A stretch of 40,287 bases of DNA from Candidatus Poribacteria bacterium (GTDB lineage: Bacteria; Poribacteria; WGA-4E; WGA-3G), in assembly GCA_009841255.1 (NCBI GenBank), contig VXMD01000059.1, forward strand, positions 1 to 40,287, in the 5' to 3' direction. Positions 17,174-25,526 of the stretch are shown one piece after another. The notes under the pieces are model-generated. The model was not told the DNA's origin and made no database searches. It was given only the letters and a program-made list of their open reading frames with translations. The position numbers and the translations under genes are program-made. Within the stretch, counting starts at the first letter, position 1, and each line of letters begins with the position of its first letter.

Positions 17174-17947
17174 GTGTTAGGAAACTTATTTCGTGCGAAA
17201 GAGCGGGAAACTGAAGAACATTGGGTTTCTATATCCGATGTGATGGCTGGTTTGATGGTCATCTTTCTCTTTATTGCCATCAGTTACATGTTAAATGTTC
17301 GCCTCAAGAACGATGAAATTATTGTCTATAAAGAGGAGGTTGAGAAACTGCTTGGTGCTTACAAAAATTTGCAGTCCGCTTTATACGAAGAATTGGTCAC
17401 AGAATTTGAGGGATCTCGCGCCAAAAAGACACAGTTTAGGACTGTGTGGCGCGGATATTTGGATAGGGAAACTATCCGTTTCAAGAAGCCCTTTCGGCAA
17501 GGGGATGACACTGTTCCAACCGCCTTTAAAAACGTTTTGCGTAATTTTTTCCCGCGGTACATTGTAATCCTGACGAAGCCTGAATATAAGAATGAGATTG
17601 CTGAAATTCGCATTGAAGGGCACACCTCCAGTGAATGGTTTGATGCAGTTGGCGTAGATGTCGCTTACTATAATAATATGGAGTTATCACAGGATAGAGC
17701 TCGGAACGTCCTCAAATACGTGCTTGAAATTAGAGATCCGAGAATAATGAAGCATAAGAAGTGGATTAAGAAATATTTGACAGCGAATGGCTTGTCTTCC
17801 AGTAAACTCATTTTTCATTCCAGTGGAAATCAGAACAGAGAAGCATCTCGCCGAGTCGAGTTTCGAGTTGTCACAAAATCCGAAAAACTTATCAGCGAGA
17901 TTGAGGAACTTATGAAACGATTCAATAAGTCCGAGGGAGTCAATTGA
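17174..17947 (+). CDS. zorB: ZorB-like MotB/OmpA-family stator protein
   Basis: A 257-residue protein. One N-terminal membrane helix (SISDVMAGLMVIFLFIA, 19-35) contains D22, which corresponds to the proton-carrying Asp of MotB and ZorB. The periplasmic part carries an OmpA-like peptidoglycan-binding domain: EIRIEGHTSS, then LSQDRARNVLKYV and RRVEFRVV. The GTG start at 17174 follows GAAGGG 9 nt upstream and lies 17 nt after zorA. The 3' end overlaps the next gene by 4 nt (TTGA). The pair zorA-zorB is expected to span inner membrane and cell wall and to sense envelope disturbance during phage infection. Confidence 0.88.
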   Translation: MLGNLFRAKERETEEHWVSISDVMAGLMVIFLFIAISYMLNVRLKNDEIIVYKEEVEKLLGAYKNLQSALYEELVTEFEGSRAKKTQFRTVWRGYLDRETIRFKKPFRQGDDTVPTAFKNVLRNFFPRYIVILTKPEYKNEIAEIRIEGHTSSEWFDAVGVDVAYYNNMELSQDRARNVLKYVLEIRDPRIMKHKKWIKKYLTANGLSSSKLIFHSSGNQNREASRRVEFRVVTKSEKLISEIEELMKRFNKSEGVN

Positions 17948-18774
17948 AGTTACCAAAAGATTTTCCAAATTTAGATGCCTTACTTGAAAAAATGGGGATT
18001 CCATTCCAACCGTTTATAGCCCCGGAAATAAAGAAATTAATAACGACACAAGGCATCACGGTAGAATCTGATGATATTAAAGTTGCTCTGAACGGAACTC
18101 TTGAATACCAAGGACGAAAGGTTGTTCTCTATATTCGGGATGTCATGGGGAGTTTACCGAAGTATCACGTTGTAGATTGTCAAACCCTTAGAGGCATGCG
18201 AAACGCGGGGAGATATAAACGTTATGTGGTGACGAGGCGGACAGATGGAGAGTTCCTCCTCAATTTTGCCGACAATCTTTTGCGCGACGATCCGGAAACA
18301 CACAGATTGGATATTTGTAAATATTGTTTGTGGCAAGAATTGAATCTAAGGTATATCTCTCCTGATGCTTTTCCATTAGCAGATTGGTTTAATGCGATCG
18401 ATCCGGGTTATGCGCCCCCTCCGACAGATGCTCTTTATGGTCCTAAAATTACGCCAGTAACGCGTCCGACCTCAAATTATCCGCCGGATTGGAATTTGCG
18501 TTCGCTACAGTGTCGCAAGAATGCGGAGTGGAAATGTGAAGAATGTGGCATAGACCTCAGACTCGCCCCTAAATTTCTCCATGCCCACCATCTAAGAGGC
18601 ACTGGATATAATCAATCCACAGACCTGAAAGCACTCTGTATTGGTTGCCATGCGGAACAACCCAGACATCACATGAAACATTTGCCGGATTATCTGGAAT
18701 TCATGGAGTTATACGGGGATATCTGGAAACAATTACAGCGACTGGTAGAGCCGCTGTTCCGGAAATCGTCGTAG
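17944..18774 (+). CDS. zorE: HNH endonuclease, ZorE-type effector
   Basis: A 276-residue protein, translationally coupled to zorB by a TTGA overlap (TTG start). Residues 1-175 are a conserved unknown domain with an extra CxxC (C125, C128). Residues 185-260 form a zinc-type HNH nuclease: WKCEEC (C198, C201), FLHAHHLRG, LKALCIGCHAEQ (C232, C235, H236) and PDYLEFMELYG. Type II Zorya systems carry an HNH protein, ZorE, directly after ZorAB, and this position and domain fit that type. It would nick or cut DNA once activated by the motor. No membrane segment is visible, unlike the related HNH protein upstream of zorA. Confidence 0.78.
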   Translation: MKLPKDFPNLDALLEKMGIPFQPFIAPEIKKLITTQGITVESDDIKVALNGTLEYQGRKVVLYIRDVMGSLPKYHVVDCQTLRGMRNAGRYKRYVVTRRTDGEFLLNFADNLLRDDPETHRLDICKYCLWQELNLRYISPDAFPLADWFNAIDPGYAPPPTDALYGPKITPVTRPTSNYPPDWNLRSLQCRKNAEWKCEECGIDLRLAPKFLHAHHLRGTGYNQSTDLKALCIGCHAEQPRHHMKHLPDYLEFMELYGDIWKQLQRLVEPLFRKSS

Positions 18775-18808
18775 ATTCTTCTTAGAAAAAAATGACGGGA
18801 AGATAGAA

Positions 18809-19348
18809 ATGAAACTACGCTTTTGCGAGTCCGAAATCAACCACTGGGCACACCGATACACGGAGCGCCAGGAAGAAGAAAACCGCATGAGAGAACAGTA
18901 CCTGATTGACCTCAGATGCGACGTTCTGGATCGCGGCTACCTTACGAAACAAGAATTGCATATAATCTCACGTTGGAAATCACCCAGACGTGCAGCCCTT
19001 ACCTTAGGGAATACCGACGACTTCATAAAAGAGATCACGGAAGAGGCGTTCACAGCCACAGACAACTGGACGAAATTGCTAACGTTGACTCAGGTACAAG
19101 GTATCGGGCAGCCGACAGCTTCTGCAATCCTACACCTCTACGATCAAGGAGATTACCCCATCCTTGATATACACGCACTTTGGTCTGTCGGACGACCGTG
19201 GAAAAAAAGAACCTCGTATCCGTTCTGGTTAGAATACATTCAGTTTTGCTGCGACATCGCGGACCGGAACAACGTTTCAATGCGAGAACTTGATAGAGCG
19301 TTGTGGAAGTATTCAGCCGACTACGGTAGACAGGGGTTTCCGCGGTAA
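18809..19348 (+). CDS. HhH DNA-glycosylase-like protein
   Basis: A 179-residue protein, 34 nt after the ZorE-type gene and probably in the same operon; GGGAAGA lies about 8 nt before the ATG. It holds a helix-hairpin-helix, LTLTQVQGIGQPTASAIL (about 91-108), followed by YPILDIHALWSVG, which resembles the P-x-D-x-H segment carrying the catalytic Asp of HhH-GPD base-excision glycosylases. The Lys found in bifunctional glycosylases at the GxGxxTA loop is absent. The Cys residues of an EndoIII Fe-S cluster are also absent. A DNA-binding or base-removing role is inferred. A broken second copy lies at 129-293, so the gene has been duplicated in this island. Confidence 0.65.
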   Translation: MKLRFCESEINHWAHRYTERQEEENRMREQYLIDLRCDVLDRGYLTKQELHIISRWKSPRRAALTLGNTDDFIKEITEEAFTATDNWTKLLTLTQVQGIGQPTASAILHLYDQGDYPILDIHALWSVGRPWKKRTSYPFWLEYIQFCCDIADRNNVSMRELDRALWKYSADYGRQGFPR

Positions 19349-19386
19349 CATAGTAATTTCTCTACGCTAAGCATAGGAGGCTTCTT

Positions 19387-21099
19387 ATGCAACAACGTAT
19401 TATAGATCCACCTGAAGACCAATGGAACAGACTGCCAACGCCGCTTACACCGGGCGAACGCGAAGTCTTTGAACTGTTTAAAGAGGTGCTTCCTCTTGAA
19501 TGGGAAATGTACATACAGCCTCATCTCAATGGATTAAGGCCTGACCTTGTACTCCTCAATCCGTATGCCGGAATAGCTGTATTTGAAATTAAGGATTGGA
19601 GTTTAAATACCCTCCAATATTCAATTAGATATAATTGGAAAACCCAAAGTCCTATCAACCAGATAAAACTTTATGAAGAGGAAATATTCAATCTTTATTG
19701 TCCACGCCTTGATGACCGTTATGGAAAGGCGGTAATTAGTGCTGGACTCATTTTTACGCGGATACCTCAGGCAGAAGTTGATCGCCTGTTGAACCCTTTC
19801 CGAGATGGAAGTATGAGAAAATACCAAGAGCGATATCCGCTCTCAGGTTCAAAACATGTTGCACAAAGCAATGTTGATGCTCTGTTTCCAGAGTACAAAA
19901 AGTGGGGCAAGCAAAGGCAATCTCGTACTATGTCAGAGAATACTGCAAACGATCTTCGAGGATGGCTCAAAGAACCTGCTTTCAGTAAAGAACAACGGGA
20001 ACCACTTGGATTGAATGATCGCCAGTTCAGGATCGCGACGGAGCCTACACAGGGGCGTTATCGTAAAGTTAGAGGGCCTGCTGGATCAGGTAAAAGTCAA
20101 GCTCTCGCTGCTCGCGCAGCTGTGCTTGCTAGCGAAGGCAAGCGAGTGCTTGTGTGCACGTTCAACATTACACTAATGAATTATCTTCGAGATATAGTGG
20201 CTCGACATGCGCGTGAACTCGCGACGCAATCAGGTGAAAGTCCAAGATTTATCAGACAACAGGTTGAATTTCGTCACTTTCATGGTTGGTGTAAGCGAAT
20301 CTGTACGCTCTCGGGACGTGAAAATGATTATTTTCAACTTTGGAGACGATTCTCTGAAGAAGCGGTGCTGGACGAGCAGATGGCAAAACTGGTATTGCAA
20401 ATCTATGCTGATCCATCAGTTCTTGATGTCCTACCGATCTACGACGCTATTCTGGTTGACGAAGGACAGGACTACAACAAAGACTGGTGGCAAACACTGC
20501 GAGCAGCGGTTGAACCAGATGGAGAAATGCTTCTCGTTGCAGACAAGACACAGAATATATATGGAACTGACGTGACTTGGCTAGATGGCTCATTAAGGGG
20601 AACAGGAATTAGTTCTAGCTGGTATAATTTAGAAACAAGTTACCGACTGCCTCCCGAAATCGTCCCTATTTTGGAGGATTTTGCTAACCATTTCCTTGTG
20701 CCTTCCGGTGTAGAAGTTGACATTCCTAAACAAGTAGAGCTAGGTTTCAATCCACCGATTGAGTTGCGGTGGGTGCAAGTATCTTCTGTAAGTTCAATAG
20801 CAGAAATCTGTTTTGTGGAAGCCCGTGAGCAAATGAAATGCTTGGGGAATGATACTGCAATTCCTGATATTATTTTTCTTACACCGAGGAATGATACAGG
20901 CATTGTGTTCGTCGAGAAGTGTGAAGAAAAGAGGGTCCGTGTTCTCTCCACATTCGGTCAAAAGGATCAGGAACTTGACCCATTGAGGCAAAGGGATAGA
21001 AAATTACACAAGTATGAGAATTCCCGTCGTAAAAAATTGGCATTTTTTCTGGGGGATGCTAGAATTAAAGCGACAACGCTACATAGTTTTAAAGGTTAG
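19387..21099 (+). CDS. NERD-domain UvrD-like helicase, ended early by an amber codon
   Basis: A 570-residue open frame. Residues 1-130 are a NERD nuclease-related domain: GLRPDLVLLN and AVFEIKDW (D and E-x-K). The rest is a superfamily 1 helicase with Walker A GPAGSGKS (230-237), VDEGQD (357-362), VADKTQNIYG and YRLPPEIV. It stops at TAG (21097-21099) in the middle of motif V: the frame gives TLHSFKG, then TAG, then EGRHLIL, where TGG (Trp) is usual. Motif VI therefore lies beyond the stop. AGGAGG 7 nt before the ATG is a strong ribosome binding site. Unless the codon is read through, the protein lacks motifs needed for ATP-driven unwinding. Confidence 0.85.
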   Translation: MQQRIIDPPEDQWNRLPTPLTPGEREVFELFKEVLPLEWEMYIQPHLNGLRPDLVLLNPYAGIAVFEIKDWSLNTLQYSIRYNWKTQSPINQIKLYEEEIFNLYCPRLDDRYGKAVISAGLIFTRIPQAEVDRLLNPFRDGSMRKYQERYPLSGSKHVAQSNVDALFPEYKKWGKQRQSRTMSENTANDLRGWLKEPAFSKEQREPLGLNDRQFRIATEPTQGRYRKVRGPAGSGKSQALAARAAVLASEGKRVLVCTFNITLMNYLRDIVARHARELATQSGESPRFIRQQVEFRHFHGWCKRICTLSGRENDYFQLWRRFSEEAVLDEQMAKLVLQIYADPSVLDVLPIYDAILVDEGQDYNKDWWQTLRAAVEPDGEMLLVADKTQNIYGTDVTWLDGSLRGTGISSSWYNLETSYRLPPEIVPILEDFANHFLVPSGVEVDIPKQVELGFNPPIELRWVQVSSVSSIAEICFVEAREQMKCLGNDTAIPDIIFLTPRNDTGIVFVEKCEEKRVRVLSTFGQKDQELDPLRQRDRKLHKYENSRRKKLAFFLGDARIKATTLHSFKG

Positions 21100-21285
21100 G
21101 AAGGTAGGCACCTGATCCTGTATGTCAGCCGTGCTGTGAGTGCCGAGGATCGTGCCTTATTCTATACAGCTCTTACTCGCCTGAAGAAACACCCTAACGG
21201 TAGTATGCTTACTGTTGTTTCGTCTTGCCCTCAGCTCTATAACTTTGGTAAAAGAAACTTTTCTCCGAATTTTTTCATCCGTTAG
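21100..21285 (+). pseudogene. C-terminal part of the NERD-helicase beyond the amber codon
   Basis: Continuing in the same frame after the TAG gives about 61 clean residues to a TAG at 21283-21285. These include EGRHLILYVSRA and LFYTALTRLKK, which are the end of motif V and motif VI of UvrD-type helicases. The frame is otherwise intact, so the nonsense change is probably recent, or is a sequence error. Confidence 0.8.
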
Positions 21286-21547
21286 AAATAGAACCTATAT
21301 CAAATGTACTGCCATCAGAAATTCGGGCCACTCTCTAAATCAAAATGATGAGTGCGTTTCAACGAATAATGGTAGAATGTAAGTTCAATTCTTACTCGGT
21401 TGAACCTAACAACCGCATATCCTACTCTAACTGTGTTGCTGGAAACAGCAAGATAGGAAGCAAAAGGAAATGGCACATGTCTGCGGACATAGGCGAAACT
21501 CATAAGAGTGTAGTGCATACGCTTATTTAGACTACAATTTCGCAAAG

Positions 21548-21831
21548 TTAAGATAAGTTTTTTCGTTGAAATTCCATAGGCGTCAAATATCCTAACGCCG
21601 AATGTGGGCGTTTCTGATTATAGATGTCTGTGATAAAATGCCCGATATGTTCTCTCGCTTCGTGGATGTCGTGATAGTCGTTGAGATGAACTTCTTCTTC
21701 CTTAAGGGTGCGGATGAGTCTTTCAGCATATCCGTTCTCCCCAGGGCGTCCGCGCTGTGCCACGGAAATCTCAACACCATACAGGCGGAGGATTTCAGAA
21801 CATTCTTTGAAGAAAATTCTCGTTGGTTTAC
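21548..21831 (-). pseudogene. IS3-type transposase (OrfB) C-terminal fragment
   Basis: On the minus strand the frame reads ...IFFKECSEILRLYG, then VAQRGRPGENGYAERLIRT and YNQKRPHSALGYLTPMEF. This is the end of an rve integrase domain with the third catalytic acid (E in YAERL). The D-D part and OrfA are missing. Upstream coding signal fades near 21830-21850, where an unrelated plus-strand gene remnant begins. It is therefore a truncated insertion-sequence relic. Confidence 0.85.
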
Positions 21832-21867
21832 GAATAAACCAACCACTACGGTTTGTAAGGGCCGTGG

Positions 21868-22114
21868 GGTCTCAGTCTATACAGAGTTACAAGACATCAA
21901 GCGACTCAAAGGTAGATATAAGCGGAAATTCGGTAAACATAAAATAGCTGAAGGTGAACTTGATACAAAGTTTGGCATGATTCAAAATACACCGTCAAAG
22001 GAAGTATCCCATCATACTTGGTGGGTGCCTGTTAGCGCAGAGCCTTGGACCGTTTTTAACATAATAGGTGAATCAAAAGAACAATCATTCAGAAAGGACA
22101 CGGAAGATGGCTGA
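21868..22114 (+). pseudogene. 3' remnant of an unknown gene paired with the DUF6575-like gene
   Basis: The frame ending at 22114 gives about 80 residues of protein-like sequence (RLKGRYKRKFGKHKIAEG, FGMIQNTPSKE, HHTWWVPVSAEPWTVF). It overlaps the next start codon by ATGGCTGA, as in a coupled operon. Upstream the frame runs into the IS3 relic on the other strand, so the 5' part seems lost. I do not recognise the family. The start given here is where protein-like sequence begins, not a real start codon. Confidence 0.5.
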
Positions 22115-22562
22115 TATACTCAATATTCCAGATTTAGGCAGACTTGAAATCATAGAAATCTACGATTACTACGACCAACCTATCCTTTTTGCCTGTAAAA
22201 ATGCTGTAGGTCATCTTCACCTTGTCGTTGCTGCGGATGAAAATGACCAACACGAAACTTGGCTTTACGTCAGAGTTTCTGCTGAACGCCTCAACCTCAT
22301 CCGATCCGGTGCCATTGATCTTCACGATGCATTCGCTGATCCTGAAGATGGCCGCTTATTTCAGGTAAAGTTTCCTTATGACAATTCAACTTCCCCCCAG
22401 ATTGAATACCTTGAATCAAATCAGATCCCCGAAGATATGCTTCCAACTCTGGGTGAATGTCTTGATCTTGAAACTGAAACGCTCACGATGGTTCGCACAA
22501 CTGAACCAATGCCAAAACATAACCCAACCGTAACGATGAAGAACAGAGACCTGGTGAACTGA
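22107..22562 (+). CDS. DUF6575-like protein
   Basis: A 151-residue acidic protein from the ATG at 22107, with AAGGA about 9 nt upstream; a longer frame from 22068 lacks such a site. The N-terminal 90 residues (LGRLEIIEIYDYYDQPILFACKNA, WLYVRVSAERL, IRSGAIDLHDAFADPE) resemble the DUF6575 family. Function is unknown. No catalytic motif, signal peptide or membrane helix is visible. Start/stop overlap with the truncated gene before it suggests that the two proteins worked together. Confidence 0.65.
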   Translation: MADILNIPDLGRLEIIEIYDYYDQPILFACKNAVGHLHLVVAADENDQHETWLYVRVSAERLNLIRSGAIDLHDAFADPEDGRLFQVKFPYDNSTSPQIEYLESNQIPEDMLPTLGECLDLETETLTMVRTTEPMPKHNPTVTMKNRDLVN

Positions 22563-22703
22563 ACAAATCTGATTGGCTAAAATTGTTAAAAGATACAGAT
22601 TAAATAGGACTATAGACATACCGCATATACTATTATTTTCCCGTTTTTGCCGTCTAATTCTCGTTTTATTGAACTCCATTATCGTGGAGGTGGCAGCATT
22701 GAT

Positions 22704-23846
22704 ATGTTCAGAATCTTCTCTATATTAATGGCAAGTTTTCTTGTTGTTTACAGCAACGGCTGTGATGCTGAGGAAGTAGAAGTCGAAAAAGAGATGCCCG
22801 TAAATCTGGTGAGCGTAATTCCGTCACCCGGTTTGGATAACGAAATTGAGCCAAATGCTACCATCACGCTTAGTTTTGATGGCACACCGACCGATGTTAC
22901 ATCGACTGCCGGTAAGGTTACTATTTCGGACAAAACAGTCTTGATTGATGGACCCTTCACGCCGGGTCCTCTTGAAATTACGGTCACATGGGCAGATGGT
23001 ACTCAGAAGTTGAACTACACTGTATTTGTTCCCGCTGTCCCCCAAGGCATGGTGCTAATTCCTGCTGGAGAATTTCAAATGGGCAGCAACGACGCAAAGG
23101 CGAATGTAGATGAACAACCCGTGCATACTGTCTATGTTGACGCTTTTTATATGGATGAGACGGAAGTCACCAATGCCGAATATCAAAAGTTTGTCCTTGA
23201 AAATCCGGACTGGCAAAAAGGGCGTGTTCTGATTAAGTTCCAAAACCTTCCCGTTAGATTCCAAGACACACTTTATCTTAAACTTTGGGATGGCAATGAT
23301 TACCCAAGCGATAAAGGCGACCATCCCGTGACGTATATCAACTGGTATGCGGCGGTTGCCTATGCTAAATGGGCAGGCAAACGTTTGCCGACAGAGGCGG
23401 AATGGGAACGAGCCGCACGAGGCGGGTTAGTCGGTAAAAAGTATCCACATGGCGATACCCTGACGCTCACGGATGCTAACTACCTTGAAGGAGGATTTGA
23501 CACGGCACTTGGCACAACACCTGTAGGGACCTATCCACCCAATGCTTACGGATTGTACGATATGGCAGGGAACGTTTGGGAATGGTGTCTTGATAAGTAT
23601 GATGCCGAGTTTTATGCTTCGCTGCCGAACAACGCGACGGCTCAAAATCCGTTCTCTGACGAAAATACTGTGGAGTGGGTCATGAATAATTTCGAGGACG
23701 TGTTCGCACCTCGAGTATGGCGGGGTGGTTCATGGCGCCATCCAGCATTGCTCGTGCGAGGCACCTATCGCGGCTGGATCGCACCATCGCTTCCGATCGT
23801 AGCCGGCTTCAGTGGATTTCGATGCGTCAAGGATCTCCCAAGATAA
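22704..23846 (+). CDS. FGE/SUMF1-domain lipoprotein with Ig-like domain
   Basis: A 380-residue exported protein. The ATG at 22704 was chosen because it gives a signal peptide ending in a lipobox-like YSNGC (Cys 19), with GGAGG about 14 nt upstream. Residues 30-125 look like a bacterial Ig-like domain. From about 130 the formylglycine-generating-enzyme/SUMF1 fold runs: MVLIPAGEFQMGSN, TEVTNAEYQKF, HPVTYINWYAAVAYAKWAGKRLPTEAEWE (in parts), YGLYDMAGNVWEW, WRGGSW and GFRCVK. The two active-site Cys of true sulfatase activators are not evident, so it is probably a structural or binding version. Such lipoproteins are numerous in Poribacteria and Planctomycetes. Confidence 0.88.
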   Translation: MFRIFSILMASFLVVYSNGCDAEEVEVEKEMPVNLVSVIPSPGLDNEIEPNATITLSFDGTPTDVTSTAGKVTISDKTVLIDGPFTPGPLEITVTWADGTQKLNYTVFVPAVPQGMVLIPAGEFQMGSNDAKANVDEQPVHTVYVDAFYMDETEVTNAEYQKFVLENPDWQKGRVLIKFQNLPVRFQDTLYLKLWDGNDYPSDKGDHPVTYINWYAAVAYAKWAGKRLPTEAEWERAARGGLVGKKYPHGDTLTLTDANYLEGGFDTALGTTPVGTYPPNAYGLYDMAGNVWEWCLDKYDAEFYASLPNNATAQNPFSDENTVEWVMNNFEDVFAPRVWRGGSWRHPALLVRGTYRGWIAPSLPIVAGFSGFRCVKDLPR

Positions 23847-24030
23847 AACACCACCGCTTTCAACACGTTCTTCACCCCCGCGCTATTCAGCGATTTTCAA
23901 ATTAGATTTCTTTGGGGGCGTGGTGGCTGGTTCCGCCGGTATGGGAATTCGTATCGGAAATTTGAGAGTGTAAGCGGAAACGGGAGTCGGAAACTATTTA
24001 TGACCGACTTGATAGTACGTCGGCTATACA

Positions 24031-24885
24031 TTAATCGTCAGCGATGCCTGCAGTGATCTCGAAACGTCCTTTATTTATCCAAATGCTTTCAATGTAGAGT
24101 GTGAAGGTATAAACCTGATTATTATGGTATTTTTGAAGGTTTATAGCACCGAAGGGACCCATATCATCTATAACCCAGAAAACCACATTTCTATTATGAG
24201 TGGAAAGTGTCAGCCTACCGTCTTTAAGCATTAACAATTCAAGATATGCATCTGTATCACCCATATCTGCCGGATAGCCTTCCACCTCATGTAGTATATC
24301 AAGTGAAACGGTCGCTTGAAGACGCACTGTTTTCCCAACGTAGTTTCCACTACCTGCGGATACATCGGCAACAACCTCTTCGAGTGTCGTGTTGACGACT
24401 TCAATATCAGCTTGTTCGATGTGCTCAGGGACATCAGCCCAGATAGTAAAGAAACGCGTTCCTCTTGCGGTTGTGTTTTCGGAAATGTCTTGTATAGAAA
24501 GTATAAAGGTGTAAGTTGTGTGCGGGCGGATATGCGCCAGATCACTTTTCATGTACGCAAAATAATAATTACCCATATCCAGCGCAGCATCAAATTCTGA
24601 GTCCTCAATAAAAAAACGAACTTTATCATTATGTGTGAACAATTCTATCGCGGGATTAAGCGTTAAAGCAGTGAATTGACCAGCGATTCTGCCAGCCGCG
24701 GTAATCGTAACCTTCTGTCCTTTATATTTTGAGTTGGTGCCGTGTGCTTCAACATCGTTGACAATATCCGTAAGGGGGACGATAAGAGGGACGGATTCAA
24801 CGACATCGGTATCCGGATCAGATTCTGCACATCCGCCAAAGATAAGAATAGCGAAGCAAGTACTTAAGGTTGTAAGAAGTTTCAT
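24031..24885 (-). CDS. Exported lipoprotein with two OB-like repeats
   Basis: A 284-residue protein. The signal peptide ends in the lipobox IFGGC (Cys 19), followed by an acidic spacer. Two similar modules follow, about 35-150 and 160-284. Each starts with a (D/E)-x-V-x-x-V-x-A segment and a (Y)KGQKVTITA / YVGKTVRLQA strand. Each ends with a TYTF.LSI / VYTFTLYIESI strand, suggesting a duplicated beta-barrel of OB type. AAAGG lies about 8 nt upstream of the ATG. The family is not recognised and the function is unknown. The gene converges with the FGE lipoprotein gene, and no clear terminator lies between them. Confidence 0.75.
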   Translation of the reverse strand: MKLLTTLSTCFAILIFGGCAESDPDTDVVESVPLIVPLTDIVNDVEAHGTNSKYKGQKVTITAAGRIAGQFTALTLNPAIELFTHNDKVRFFIEDSEFDAALDMGNYYFAYMKSDLAHIRPHTTYTFILSIQDISENTTARGTRFFTIWADVPEHIEQADIEVVNTTLEEVVADVSAGSGNYVGKTVRLQATVSLDILHEVEGYPADMGDTDAYLELLMLKDGRLTLSTHNRNVVFWVIDDMGPFGAINLQKYHNNQVYTFTLYIESIWINKGRFEITAGIADD

Positions 24886-25355
24886 CTAAGACGCCTTTCG
24901 GGACGATTTTCGCCAAGAAGTCCTCTGGCGAATCTGAACCATAATTATATTCTAACCGATTTTCGCAATGGCTCTCAAGCCTTTTTTCCCACTCGCAGCC
25001 ATATCGAGGCATCAGAAAAATAAATTTGCATTTTTAAACTGGACATATTATTATATATAATGTAAATACAGATTAGTAGTATAGATTAGATGCACTCCCG
25101 TGAAAATCATAAGCATTAACGGATACGGAACCGACTGTCCAACAAAGGAGGCTAAATACACAGAGATCCCAAAAATCCGAGAAATCTGTGAAATCCGAGA
25201 TTCAGACAATACGGACATGACATCACCTCAGCAGGAACATTGGAAAAAATGTTACACTTTCCGCCAAATTATTTTTTTCCAAAACGGAGAGATGCAGAAA
25301 AAGGGCTATAAACCCTTACGGCCACTGGGTTTTCTTCAGGTAGCCGTTATCCACC

Positions 25356-25379
25356 AAATGTTACACTGGTGTAACATTT
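25356..25379. promoter_or_regulatory. Palindrome AAATGTTACAC-TG-GTGTAACATTT
   Basis: Perfect 11-bp arms around a 2-bp centre resemble a dimeric repressor operator. A second half-site, AATGTTACAC, lies at about 25247. It sits about 480 bp before the glycosidase-like gene, and no bound regulator is identifiable. Confidence 0.4.
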
Positions 25380-25526
25380 TAACGTGATTATTTATTAATA
25401 TGTTATAGTTATATCAACAAAACAATAGTTTCACAGTAACCCAGAAAATCACGAAATTCCCAAAGTGGTTCTAAACCCACATCCTGACTGGATTTATGAG
25501 CAATCGGACCGAGTCATCATTTTTAC

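Noticed and set aside
15255-17947. Flagellar MotAB or TonB-ExbBD energiser
   Set aside because: The channel has a 490-residue coiled-coil tail and is coupled to an HNH nuclease gene; no flagellar or TonB genes are nearby.
21097-21099. Reassignment of TAG to an amino acid, suggested by two TGG-to-TAG changes
   Set aside because: TAG is the normal stop of zorA, the YHYH-HNH gene and the ZorE-type gene in the same window, so simple nonsense mutation is more likely.
22704-23846. Active sulfatase-maturing enzyme
   Set aside because: The FGE fold is clear, but the catalytic Cys pair is not seen and no sulfatase gene is in the window.
25100-25387. 95-codon plus-strand frame
   Set aside because: It consists of repeated AAATCCGAGA-like units and ends in the palindrome; the protein has no coherent features.
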